A stretch of DNA of 64,000 nt from Reticulitermes speratus (Eukaryota > Arthropoda > Insecta > Blattodea > Rhinotermitidae): the NCBI GenBank assembly GCA_021186555.1, contig JAJKFL010000042.1, positions 29,677,215-29,741,214 on the forward strand, written 5' to 3'. Position 1 is the first letter of the stretch. Each line of letters starts with the position of its first letter. Below the pieces are notes generated by a model. The model saw only the letters and a list, made by a program, of their open reading frames with translations. It made no database searches and had not been told where the DNA came from. A program made the position numbers and the translations under genes. This document shows, piece after piece, positions 1-14,200 of this stretch.

Positions 1-319
1 TAAAGCTGAAGACTTCCATGGGTAGCTGAGTGACTATTAACTTCTCAACCATGGCTCTATGGAATTAGTGTGCAAAGAATATATAATTTTGACATTGATA
101 ACCTAAACAATGACAGTGATGACAACAACAGCAATTTAATAGCAACTGTATAAAGAGAAGGATGCAGCAGTACAACATCAAAGTCAAGTGACAAGATTGT
201 TGGTCCTGATCCTGTAAACAGGGCTTCAGATCCTGGAGATAGTGTCCTTATTTGAAGTAATTTTCAGTAAACATGACTCATCGACTTGTTACTACAAATC
301 CAAATGACATATGCAAGAC

Positions 320-420
320 CTGCATAATGGAAACATAGAGTCCCCCCCATCTTTTGTCACTCCAATCTGCAAAAGTGAGGAATTTCAGCTTTTCATAGTC
401 ATCATGAACAGGAATGCGAG
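320..420 (-). CDS. Host gene exon 17 (last in window)
   Basis: 101 nt, enters in phase 1 and leaves in phase 0. The acceptor is CTATCACAG at 421-429 and the donor CAG|GTCTTG at 319. It encodes a segment containing [20 protein letters not shown], with more aromatic and hydrophobic residues than the exons before it, so probably part of a folded domain. The gene continues below position 1. Confidence 0.6.
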
Positions 421-2192
421 CTGTGATAGGGGAGGTGAGTAGTAATAACATGTTAAACAATTGGAAGGAGCTTATTTTTAAAGCTTATAATACAGGCAAT
501 GACAACAATACCATAAAATTCGATAAAAATACTATCCACAATTTACATACGGTTCTACGTAGGCCTGCTTCTTTCGTGTTCATACTGATTCATTTCTAAC
601 GCAAGACTTGACTTATTATGTATTATGTATCATTACATAATTATGCAACATTTATTTTGTTTTATATCATTAGATGTGTAACATCTTCGATTTCAATCCT
701 GCAAGGGATAAGCCCATATCTCTGAACTAAATAAAACTCATCTGTTTTTAGAATCTCTTTCTTTGCATTTTGTTTGCTCACTGTTCATACTAGGTAATAT
801 CCGACATATGTCTATAACAGGCTGGGAGGCCATGGACTGTTCATCTGGCTCAGGACAGGGAAAAGCAGTGGGCTCTTGTGAACATGGTAAAGATCCTTTG
901 CTTCCACAAAATGTTAGGAATTTCTTAACCAACTGAAGACCTATTAGATCTTCAAGGAAGGCTCTGGTCCACGCAGTTAGTTACTGTATGTCTACTAGCC
1001 ATGTGCCCATCTATGATGGGCAACCATAAAATTCTTGTACTACTACACTGAAACATGGTAACCATACAAATAAAGCAAATCAACTTCTAATATTGGTCCA
1101 TTCTTTATTCCTAGAGCACACCAAGCACTAAACCATCTATCACGGTGCTGCCATCTGGATGTTCCTATATTAGCATTATGCACAAAACTGCAGTAACTGA
1201 GTCATTTTGAATTCTTGGTGCAAAACTCAATGTATATGATGACCTATATGTTATTAATGAGGTCAGTAGCTTCACTAGTTTCCACTGGGATAATCTGTAT
1301 TTATGTCACCACCTAAAGTCTTTAGACCTGATTAAAATCTCCTGACATAGCTCCATACCAGCTTCGTATAATTTATATACTTTATTTTTAAGCTCAACTG
1401 CTCAAATCTCCAAATACTTCTCTTTACAGTGATGTTAGACATAAATTTTGGAGAAATATTGATCTTTATAACAAAAATACACACACCTCACTGCTGTAGG
1501 CATTGTTGGCAGAAACTTGATAGTTGATAAAATCAGGTAATGAATGGTGCAGCAGGCACGTTACTCAGTTGCTGCACAAAATTCAGAATTTGGCATATGA
1601 AAGGAGGCTTATGGGTGGCAATATATAATGCATGAAATCGTGGACTGTACAAGTCATGAACTACCTGTACTATTTTGACAGCTAATTGTAGAAGATTTAC
1701 AATCTATTAGCGTACAGTTTTATTTTACAGAAGTTGTGATTGCTAACGTTAGATGCTCTGGATGGTGGACAAAGTCCACAAACTGAGTGGTTTTATATCT
1801 AAAAGTTGTGTGAAACATCGTTTGATATGGCAATTTTTTGTTGAAACAGGGACAAGGAATTTCCAACTCTGGCATTCTAAGTAATGTGCACAATGCATAC
1901 TATCTGCATAGCAGGTCTGACTATTAAATTTATTTGTGTTTCTTTCTGTTGAATAATTTGCATAATAACAATCGATATACTGTATTTATGGGAATTACAT
2001 TATTAATTTTTACTATTATAGTACGGTGAACCCTAGGTTACCCATTATAGCTGGGCAGAAGGTTGAGCTGGAAAAACCGAGAAGCCAAGAACTTAGTTGG
2101 TGGGGGTCTGCTTCCTAGCCTATAGCCTACTCTACAGACAAAAAGTTAGGAAGTCATAGAACAAAACCTAAGCAATGTTTTAGCACCTAAAT

Positions 2193-2227
<35 letters not shown>

Positions 2228-5200
2228 GTGTATATATATATGTATATATATCATACTTTTGGTAAAGAATAGGAAAGTAAGTCCAAAAGAACATATTTTA
2301 AGCCCTACATTTGTGATAGGGGCTTCTGCCACTTAATTAAAGCTGACTTGTGTTGTGTAGGCCTAAGAGGCCTAAGCTAGCCCACGTCATTGCTTTGTAA
2401 ATTTAGTTCTGAAGACTACGTTATTGGCCCCCACAAAAAGAAAATACATATCACCTGTACGCTACACCGAAGTTTTTACAAACAATTCAGAACTGCTCTT
2501 CAATAATTGCCCTGGAGGACTGGATAGTGAGTCAGTTAATGCATGGATCAGTTGATTGTGGGACTGGTGACAGTTAACTGTTAAGTTGTAAGATGAGGAC
2601 AACATGATTCATTGGAGAGTTGTCTATTACTACTGGCATGCCCACTGAAAATTTAACAGAATAAAATTGACAGTAATTTCCATCTCCAGAAAGACAGCTT
2701 GGCACACTAAGCAGTAGTATAACATTTATAACACAGAACTGATAATTTCAAGCAAAACACCAATAAACGCAAGTACTTCAAGCGCGTCTTTCCACTTGCA
2801 AAAATGTGTGTAGTTCTGTAAAGAAAGCATCCATCATGTTGGCCCCCTTGTAACCATACCTGTAATGGCCTGAAAATTCTCATAAAACCCCAAATTTTAG
2901 ATTTCATAATGTGTTCATTGATTGCAAGTTATATACATGCAAATGAATAAAACAAGCAATATTAATTGGCACGACAAAAGAATCTGTGCTACTGGATTAT
3001 TTTGTTTCTTGCAGACAGTGTCATTAGCTCCACCAGCACCTTCACTTTATGAAATTTAAGAGATAGAACTGTTTGACACGCATGTGTGTGCAAACACCAC
3101 CCCCCCCCCCCACACACACACTCATCTATAAAAAGAATAATATTTCATAGTTCTCTTATTATTCTTATTCTCCATAATGTTACAAGCTTAATTTGAAATA
3201 CTTAAAAATAAAATACAAACAAAATATACAATATTCCATGAATATTTACAATGCATGGCATGAAACACAATCACTGTACACAAGTTGTAACTACAGACTT
3301 ACACTTTTGGTATCACCTATCAAAGTAATGTGTATTTTAATCTCGAGCATTCACATAAACTTCCTTAAAACTCATCTCTCATAACTGGTTTCCCACAATC
3401 ACAAATGATGCCACTTACCCTTGCGCTGCATTATGACCCAGCCATATGTTCTAGCAGATGGCATCACTGGTTTGGGGACACTACTAATCCAACATTAACA
3501 AATGTATCTTTTTAGAGAATTAAGCATTCCAACCATCAGGAAAACAGTACACACAGGTGTGTCTGCAAAGTTGCTGGGAATATTCTAAAATTTTATTAGT
3601 GGTATGCAGTGAAACCCCTGTCCCTGAATGGACTGCAGAAAAAATATGGACAGGGAAAATGATATTTATGGAAAAGTTTTAAAGATGCCAGATTTATAGG
3701 GACACAATTAATGAATGACACTTGCATGGATATGATGCACAGGGAAACAATGGACACAGGTTTCAGTGTATTATACATATATAACTTGATGCTCACATGT
3801 TTACTGTGATAGACAGAATATGTCTGTGTTTTGATGTAGTCCAGTCAAAGTTTCAAAACATGTTTTGACAATGCAGCAACAAGCCAGAGCAGTGTTTTAA
3901 AATAGGCACAGTGGTCAACAAACATTTCAATATGAACTGTGTTGTACAACATTGTGATGGTTTTATTCTCTTTAAGCCATAGAATTATTAATAATAAATA
4001 CCACTGTTACTGCCAAAATACATTTTCTGCTTTCTGAAAGCAACAGAAACATCAATGCCAACAAGGAATCATACTTTTGCTCATATATTCACATGAAAAA
4101 ATCTCAGAGAACTTCGCAGACACCCCCTCCCCCCCCCCCTTAAACTTGTAAAAAAATGAGTGGTTGGATAAAAATAATCTCTTTAATGATCTAAAACACT
4201 TGAGCTCTGACTAGAGATGTCTGTAATAATCTTACAAATAATGGCCATCCTTGAGCTTCTTGAAGCATGGTCACATGACTAGCACAAACAAATGACATGA
4301 GCAATAAACATAACAGCAGTCATATTCTTAATAAATTAAAGCATAACTTAATTAAAAATAAACCAACATATATTAAGAGATCTGAATTCTCATATAGATT
4401 CCAATGTGCATTTCTTTCTTCCAACCTCTGATAAAACATAAGTTTATAAAATATGCTAGGGGTTCAGCCATAATATCACACTTTGCCATGATGGACAAAC
4501 ACTCTCGTGCACCCTGATATTCAGCAAACATTCAGTTAGGTGAGGGAAATGGGATGAGTCTTCATGCGTTGTGAACATCGGCAGCTACTGGGTGGAAACG
4601 ACGGCACCTGAGAACATAAGGTAACTCAACAGTTAAACCTGCTCTGATATGAAGAATGTGGGATAATGTAACAGTGGATAGGAAGATTAACATAACATTT
4701 ATAAAGCATATCAGAACAGGTTAGACAATAAAGAATTAATAATTGTCACATTACAAAAAAAAGCAATGTTATCCCAGTTCTGAAATTGACAGATTGTTCT
4801 ATGTTCTTTGAACAGTTTTTTAGCATCTAGTATCCAGCAATTCACAGTTTACTGGATCTGTACCAAGAGTAGTACATGAAATATGTATCATGTGTATCAT
4901 TAAATATAATAATTTGTACAACAGTTAGCAAACCTAGAAATGACATGTTAAAAAATTATTCAGACAGTATAGTTATAAAAATATTTATTCACAAAAACAA
5001 ACTATTAAGTGTGCATTTAAATATAACATGCCAAATACAAACCCAAAATATAACACACCTGCTGCTTATTTGTAAGGGATGTTTTCTGAAACAGAATATT
5101 GCCTAATTACAGCACAATTCCATTAATCTGACTCACACAGGACCGAAAAGGTACCAAGTTATCAGATATACCAGATTATGAGACAGTACCTATACTGACC

Positions 5201-8200
5201 TAGAGTAAGTTCTTACAGGTAATTTTTTTGTTACTGCTCCTGTACTTGGGCTGTACAACTAAGCAGAGGGGTATTCCATTTGGATATCTCCTTCATCTGC
5301 TGGTTCAGGGTTATCAGGGTCCTCTTCTGTGTTTTCTGGAGTTTTCATAGCTGAAGACATTGATGGAGTAGGAGACAAGGGGTCAGAATATACAACAAAA
5401 GCTGATGTACAGACAATCTTGGTGGTCATTTTGAACATGTCCCTGGCATCTGTCTGTTTTATTGATGAAGATTTTTTCTGGTAAAAAGCAAAACTTCCAG
5501 TCTTGGGAATACTCTCCCCAAATGTAAGTTTATCAGGATGTCCGAACTCTCGGGCATCAGACTAAAGGAATTTTGTTGTAGCTGACAATTATTGAGATGA
5601 TAAACAAATTCCTTAATACTATGAAAAACAGAGATAAGTTCAATTTTGGACCTTATCCTGAGCCAGTTATGAAAACCAAGTTCCTCAAAACCTGCACATT
5701 TTCTATACTCAATGGTTCCTACCAAGTTAAAATTCCCAGAAAATGAAGGTTAATATAACCCTCCAGGTTGTCTACTCAAATACTATCCTTGTGTCACTTT
5801 ACTGGAAAGCCTGACCATGAACATCTACAACTGAAAAATAACATGGATACACTAATACCTGGCATTGTTCTCCAATGGCCGTGTATCAGCAATAGGAGGG
5901 GATGAGGCTGTTGGGGCCCACCTGAAGAATCACTGTCTGCTTCGCTGCTCTCCTCAGCCCCTCGTGTAATTGGGCACACAAGAAGATGGCTTGGGATTCC
6001 CCGTGGGGGTATAGATGCTGTGGATGCTCTGCAATATGAATTCAACTGGTTACAGTAGCATGTGGAAATAATGAACATCAGGCATGCTTACATGCATCCA
6101 TACACATGCACCCAATAACCTGTTCACATGAATTTGTGCGCATGCACACACACTTATGTGTATACATATGTACATACACATGCACGCACACACACATACA
6201 TACATAACATTTACATTTCTGTGTGGAGTCTGTGTCAGTGTGTGTTGAAGGTTGTGTTATACACTACATACCTACATATGCATATAAGTAATTCAGGGTT
6301 TTAAAAATAAAATGTTTGCAAATGATAACATAGTACCATGACATTTACCTTTCCCATTATACAAATAAATGAGTCACTTCAGTATCAAAACGTAATTGGC
6401 CTTTGCATTTACCAATGGCACAACTACCTGACTGAGGTATGTTATCTTTCCCCCACATCACAACCTAAACATACATAGAAACGTTTCAGAAAACCTCTCA
6501 TGGCCTTCATTCTCTAAACACCACTATTATAATGCAAAAATAGATACACTGTTCCCACTGCTATGTGTGTTCAGTTTAATGCCAGAGTTCAAAATTTGCT
6601 GTTGAAATGTCATGAAATGTACTTTTATCTTTTTGCTGCTGTTATAATCATTATTACAGATGCTTCAGAAATGTTTATACCTACAGGATTTTGATTTATA
6701 CATTACAAATATTCCTGATGAAATTTATTCTCAGCAATCAAAATTTGTGAAGGATGCATACTGTTCTCCATCACAAATATTTGAAAGAAACTCTCTCTAC
6801 TCCAATTCCTACCTTTCAGAGTCTATTACTTTTCTTACCAACAACTTGCACCAACAGCTAACTGTTAACACTTCCCAATTCATAAATTTGCAGAAAGTGT
6901 CACTGCATCAGATCAGATACCTCAATATTCTGTCCAGGTAAACCAAGGAGGAAAACACCTGTCATTGTACACTGTGGGCAACAAAAATCAAGCACCTAAA
7001 ATTTTTCTAAGTACCAAACTAGAAGTGCTGTAAATATGCTGCTGTTGTCACAATTCCAATCACGCATAATTTCCCTCCATTTTTCTATGTCTGGCTTTTC
7101 TCTCCCTTCCATTCATCAATTATTTATGCCAAATATCTATTAATAACCAAATACACCAATATGTCTGTCTAATTTGAAGATAAACATGGGTTACAGTTCA
7201 TTAATTTTCCAAGACATGTGACTAAGTTCTGTGGCAAAGCACAGACTAACCCACAGCTGTGTGGATATGGCAGGAAACTTGTACTTTTCAGAGATAAAAT
7301 ATGTTAGTTCAAGCCTTGGTATTGGCATAAGCCTTTTCTTTCCTTTTGGTGTATGTTTTCTTTGCACAAATACAAATTTAAACTGTATAGTTACATTATT
7401 TAACTACACATTTCAAAACTTATTTGTGCTGAATTGGCAAAACTGGAAGTTCAAGTCAAACAGATATGTTGTTTATTGGAATTCTCATTTAAAGGGCCCA
7501 TTTCAATTGCAAATGTAGATAAATGACTATTGGCAAAATAAACGTGCTTTACGAGCATTTTGTTTCTTGAAGTACCGTATATTCTCGAATCTAATCCGCA
7601 CCCGAATCTAATCCGCACCCAGTTTTTGGCGACTTCTTAAACGAAAAAAGGTTAGTTCGCGATTCTAATCCGCACCTTTCCTTCAACCACCCCTTGCCCA
7701 CGGGGCGACTGATTGAATAATATTGGATGTTACCAATGCGTTAAAATCCGACGCTACGCCTGTGGCCGATGAGTCATACCGATAGAGGCGGGGCCTTTCT
7801 CAACAGACGTGCGCAATCTCGTCTGAAGCCAGCTGATCTTTAGTTGTTGAAACGTGGGAGGTGCTTGTTCCAATTTGTCGTGTACCGTAGTTATGGAAGA
7901 GGGACACCTGAAATCTAAACCACTCTCATATACGGCAAAGTTCAAACGTGAAGTTATTCGGTGCGCAGAGGAGAATGGAAACCGCAAAGCCGCTGCAATT
8001 TTTGGAGTTGATGAAAGCAACGTTCGACTATGGCGGAAACACAAGGCAGCGATCAGCGGGTGTGAGGCGTCACGAAGGAAATTCACTGGACCCAAGAAAG
8101 GACGATTTCCTGAAACTGATGATGCAGTCTTCACGTTTTTTCAAGAGAGACGCAAGACTGCACTGTTTGTGAGTTATGATCTACTCGCGAGGAGGCGATA

Positions 8201-11200
8201 AAGAAGGCCAGATCTTTGAACATTCCTCGAATTATGAGTGATGACGGCGAGTCTGATGAATAATAAATTATAATAATAAATAATAAAATAATAGATTATT
8301 GTATTGTATTGTTCTTACGTTGTTTATTAATTACGTTAATTACGTTATTGTTATATTGTACAGCAGCTCAATCATTTTTCCAAAATCCAGCTCTAGACCG
8401 CGAATCTAATCTGCACGCGAATCTAATCCGCATCTGATTTTTTAGCCCTCTAAAACTGTAAAAAAAGTGCGGATTAGATACGAGAATATACGGTATATCA
8501 CCTACTTAAAAACAAAGTACACATTAGTATGTTGGCCCTTAAAAGTGCCATTTTCAATGCCTGGAATCTTTAATATGATGTGTAGAATCCCTGAGCTTCA
8601 ACTACAAATTGCACTTGTCTCACACAGACTCTATTTGGTATCAAATGAGATGCTGACATGAAGCAACGTCTTTCCCAGTCTCATACACAAGGAGCCAGAG
8701 GGACAGAAATGGCCAGGTTGACTGCATGGTTTTCTTCACCCCACTCCAGATATTCTCGATGAAGTTCACATCAGGTGTTAGTGGTGTCCAGACAGTTCAA
8801 CACTGTCCTGCAGCAATGGCCATTCTTGAAGAACATAAGAATCATGAATGAAGGAGTGGTCTTGTCAGAATTGAAATACTCCATTGGGATAAAGTTGTCT
8901 TACATAGTGTACCATTACATTCTTCAAAATGTGTTTATATTGAAGGCCATCTAGGTGCCCTTCTATACAATGGAACAATTCAGCTCTTTCATTGGAGATT
9001 GGTCCACAAAAATGAACTAAAACCAGCCCCTCACTTGCTGAGCTAAATGTAGATTTCATCATAGAATATGACTCCAACCCATGGGCAATCTATGCTGCTC
9101 TCAGTACATGCTAGGCAGTAGAGTTTATGGTCACTGGTCAGCAGGTCCTTCACTGCAGCACATCGGACTCTGAGGTCTGCTTGTTTAAGTCTCAAAATAA
9201 CTGTACGTTTCTGCCCAGGGAAGTTATACGATAAAAATTGTGTGGATACCAAGACTCAAACTAACATATTAATCTCTAAAGAACAGTAGTCTCCTGCCTT
9301 GTCCATTCATCTATGAGTGAATAAATGCTTGCCACAGAACCTGGTCACACATCTTGCAAAATTAATGAACTGCAATCCATGTTTCTCTACAAATTAAGCA
9401 GACATACTGGTATCTTTTATTAACAGACATCTGGCATAAATAACTGTAATGAGTGGAAGGCAGAGAAAAGCAATACTGGGACAATTAGAAAGTGTGACTG
9501 ATGGAATTATGACAGCAGCAGCATGCATATGTTATTTCTGATTTGGGACTTAAAAAATTTTAGGTACTTGATTTTTACAAAACCAACAACTTGTACAAAC
9601 AAATATATACACAGAATATAGAGTGTTTCTTTTCGTGCTTGACTGCTAAGTGCCGGCCCGACCCTCTATACAGTTTTTATTAGACTTTCTAAGGATTATT
9701 ATTACTGTGATTGTTTGTCTAGCCCCCATTATTGACTGTTAAACCTCCCTGACATGGGGCGTAAAACGCAATGCTGGCAGAGCATTGGGCTGGTGCTTAT
9801 TGGTCAAGCAGGGGGAAAAAAAACACTCTATATTAATCCACTCCTACGTGTTTCGGTGGTTGACCACAATCATCAGGGAGCCACGCCAATCTTTAAAACC
9901 TAATGAATTATGATACAATTTGTAGTGTTAAAATACTTAATATCATAATCAATCACAGTCCTCTTAAAATATAAAGATACAAAATACAGAGAGATATGGT
10001 AACCATAATATTAATACAAAACATGTTTCATGTTGCCCTCTTAGCATATTTGCTAATCCTAATCTGTGAGCATGTTTGCAATAACAAGTACATTACAGTG
10101 TGCTATTGTCCAAGACGTGTTCGTATGATGCTGTTATGCAGTACTATGGCCTACGTGTACTGTAAACTCCAACTACTTGATGAATTGTTGCATTCTGCTT
10201 AATGACATGTATGAACCAGTATGGACCCAGTCCCCGTGTTGTGCTGTGTATTGGTGTACGATGCCAGGGCTAGCTTACTACTGCAATTTATTATGATACT
10301 AAGTATTTTAACACAACAAATTGTATCATAATTCATTTGGCTTTAAAGATTGGTGTTGCTCCCTGATGATGGCGGTTGACCGCCGAAACATGTAGAAGTG
10401 AATTAATATTGTGTATATGTATTTGTTTGTGCAAGTTGTCAGTTTTATAAAATAAATTATATCACACTGCTTGGTATGAACAATGTTAAAACATTTAGGT
10501 ACTTGGTTTTTGTTGCACAGAATGCACATGGTTCAAATTGGTTGTTGTTCACTTCAGCTCCCCTTATGAGGGTTCACCAACCCTAAGTTCATGGACATCT
10601 TAGTATACTTAGAAGGATTTCTGAGTGCCCGCAGCAATAATAAAATACTTATAACAATTTCTGATTGTTCACTGTTTGCTCTATGAACCAAATATGTGTC
10701 GAAGGAGTTCTAAATATTTAGAACATGGATCCAACCTGCGGCCTGCCAGGTTGTATTATGTGGCCTGTGGCCACGTTTGTAAATTATTTATACACTACAT
10801 TGATTAAGTACACCACTTGTTATTTTTCCATGTGCAGCCCACAAACTAGCCCACAATAATGGGTGTGGCCCTTCCCATAAAAAGGTTGGATTCCCATGAC
10901 TGCACGAATTGTTTCACTGGGCAATCAACCCTTGAACATCAGACCACCACACTGTTCTGAAACGTCAGGCATCGTTCAACCAGTAACATGCCACAATATC
11001 CCAAAAGAAAAGAGAATTGTTTAGATTGTGTTTAGGTTTTACATTAACTAAACAGACTTTATGTACAGAATGGAAACACTGTCTAATACTTTATTATATG
11101 CAAGATTTGAATTTCTTACAGTAGTGTTGACAAAGACTGAAGTCTTCTATGTTATTCTGTGTCAACTGGTAAATGGTTACCAGTACCCGTTTACCAATCG

Positions 11201-14200
11201 ACATAGTAACCACTTATCAGTTGACATGGCATAACATCCTAGAGGAATGGAACCTTAACTTTATTTTATTGTAGGTACTTTTGTGCAATAGTATGTGCCA
11301 AAAAATTATTTGGAAAATGCCTTATGTTGGACTATAAGCTGTGACACTATTTCAATTTGCACAATTCTTTTTCTCAGCAGATTCATATGATGTCTGCTAC
11401 AAATTATGACGTTCCTTAGTTGTCCATAATCCAATAAACGTTGGTGACCCCTTGCTCTAAATGAGTGCTGTCACAGTACCATGACTGTGACTTCTACTGT
11501 CATTCCTATTTCACTCTAAATGATCCAATTTTACACAAGCTGTATCGCCTACACCATGTTATGCTAGAATTTCATCAGTAACATGTCCCTTACATTTTTA
11601 CAGTAACTTATAAATTAGAAATCAGTAGAAAGCTGCAAGGGATTAGCTTGATGTGTTATGAGATGGCAGGGCAGGTTTCTGTATATTGAAAATATACACA
11701 TCAAGGATAAAGAGTGACTATAATTGATTTCAAAGAAATGTACAAGGTCTAGAGCATCCTACATTTAACTATCCCACAACCAAACATAAAATGTAAGAAA
11801 TATTGCACTTTTTTAAGTTTAAATCTTGGATGGAAACCAAACAACCTGACATGGTTTGGCCTGGTTCATACAGATAAATGCCTTAAAACATATCAAAATA
11901 CTACAATTCCAATTTCCAATTAATTATTCATACTTATAAGTATCTAGAGTGTAAAAATATCATGCATCCCTCTGGTAACACATCAACACTACCACTAATG
12001 GACAGTGTAGAATAACGAAGGGCAGAACTAACACCAGATGTGACCATGAAAGGAGAAACTAACACTATACTCACGCCATTATTGTGAAAATACCGCCATA
12101 AAATACACTTCATTTATAGATTTAAAAGCACAGACATTAGTAAAAGTACAAGATGACGTGCAGGGGGACTAAGAATAAGATAGAGTAATCTGGGAAAGGA
12201 GGGTGAATATGAGGAAATATTGTTGGAAGAAGAAAGAATGGGAAACAGATTTGCAAAGTGACAGTCTTCAAAATTGGAAGTGTTCACAGCTAATGATAAT
12301 GATGGTATTTTATTGTTTCATTAGTATTAAACTCATTTAAATTTAAATGGGAAAATTCTGCCACTGAGAAAACAAGTTCTGTGCATGTCAACATAGCTTG
12401 CCCATAAGAAATAATCTTCAAAAGGGACTAAACTTCAACAGAACAGTTCTTAACCCATTTTAATATCAAGTGAACATACTCTGTGGTATATGTGTAGCCT
12501 AAGACCATCCTGATAGCACATTTTACAACAAAGTTGAAAAGTAATGGTGATAAAGTCTTACTTTCGAACATGGTGGCATCAGACAAATACTGTAGACCCT
12601 CTTACGAACGGACCTCTTATGTATGGATCTCGGAAATAATGTACAAAATGTGTTGGTTCCAAAATTTTTGTCCACAATTGGAATATGTGAAATTAGCAGT
12701 CTTGACTGTTAATTAGCAAAGCCGTCTACATTTACAAATCAAATCGTGGAGTTTCACAGCTCTTCTGACACAGAATAAGGTACTATCACTATTTTTTTTT
12801 TTTTACTTTTTATTTGGTAGTATCTAAGAGTACTGACACAGGCTCATCTCCTTAATTATCATTTATTTACATTCCCTACAAGGTTAATTATATTTGTGTA
12901 TTGTGTACATACATACATACATACACACACATTCCATGGATCCATAAGCAGGGCCACCGAGAGTGGGGTCAGGCCCCGGTGAAAATATTTTTTAAGGCCC
13001 CCCCCCCCCCCCCCCAACAAGGGAGGACCAGATAAAATTCTTTACACTAAATCGGAAAGACTGACTCTCAGCTGCAGAGTGACTTGGGCTTGGGCTGAAA
13101 GGGTTAATTTGTACAATCAACAAATAATTATACTACCAAGAAAGACATAAACATATGCAACACAGTCGGGCCCTATAATTAATTTGTACCGGCCCCCCCC
13201 TCCACCTTGGCACTGTCCATATGTGTGTCACGAAGTCATTAGGATGTGGAATAAGTCATAAATATACAACATTTACAGTACAAAAATTCTATAAAACAGC
13301 ATTATGGATCATCCTGACACATAAAAAATTCATCTACATAGTACCAGGAGTGTGCATTTAAGTATTTTATTAATGCTATTTTAAATGTTGCCTTTTCATT
13401 CTTAAGGATTGTCAGACAACATGGTAAACTGCTGAAAATTCCGATGCCAGCACATAATGTACTTTTTTGGAGAAAAAAAAAAAAAAATAAATAAATAAAT
13501 AAATAAAAAAATAAAGGTCGGTTGGCATTTGGTCTATGAAGATGATGCTTATTCCTTCTATTAATATTGTGTATAGATGACTACGTTTTAAAATTTTCTT
13601 GATTACTGACAATGAAGTACATTAGTGAAGTATATATTGGTATGGAATAAGTAAAATCTGTAATTTTTTAAATAGACTTCTACATGAAAGTCTGGGTCAT
13701 GCACCAACCATAATGCGGATTTTCTTTTGTAAAGTGAATATCTTCCCACTATTGGAAGAATTACCCCCAAAAATATTCCATATTTTATAATAAAATGAAA
13801 ATAAACTGATCTGAGTGTGGTAATGTTGTTGATATGGAACGCCCACCTATCCGCATAACCAACTGAGGAATCACCAGTTCAATATGGTTCTTCCACTTTA
13901 GGCACTTATCAATTTGTAAACCAAGAAGTTTTGTATTTACCATCTCTTCTACACACTTTTCCTTATAACCAATATGTATTGTAGAATGTGGTGAATTATT
14001 CATTATAAATTTCATTATATTTCTTTTTTTTGTCTAGATTTGGGACTAACTTATTAGCAACCAACTGTTTAATCATATGGGAAAGAACCAAGTTTCATCT
14101 GCTTGAAATTATGACACTAGTGTCATCAGCAAATAATATTGGTTCTGGTAAAGAATTTATTCTCAGAGGAAGGTCATTTATATATATTAGAAACAATATG

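Larger units (their letters stand above)
9577..10493. mobile_element. Penelope-like element insertion with inverted arms
   Basis: A left arm (about 9577-9945, interrupted by a MITE) and a right arm (about 10285-10460) are inverted copies of each other. Direct repeats of 18 bp with one mismatch flank the whole (9558-9575 and 10494-10511, TTTAGGTACTTG-type), as expected of a target duplication. Both arms carry a hammerhead-like core. No reverse transcriptase remains. Inverted terminal copies and long, variable target duplications are known for Penelope-like elements; assignment to that class is by analogy with the copy at 36.6 kb. Confidence 0.65.

Noticed and set aside
2025-2100. Possible Tigger end (GGTGAACCCTAGGTTACCC)
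   Set aside because: Only one end-like stretch; no mirrored partner or TA pair found.
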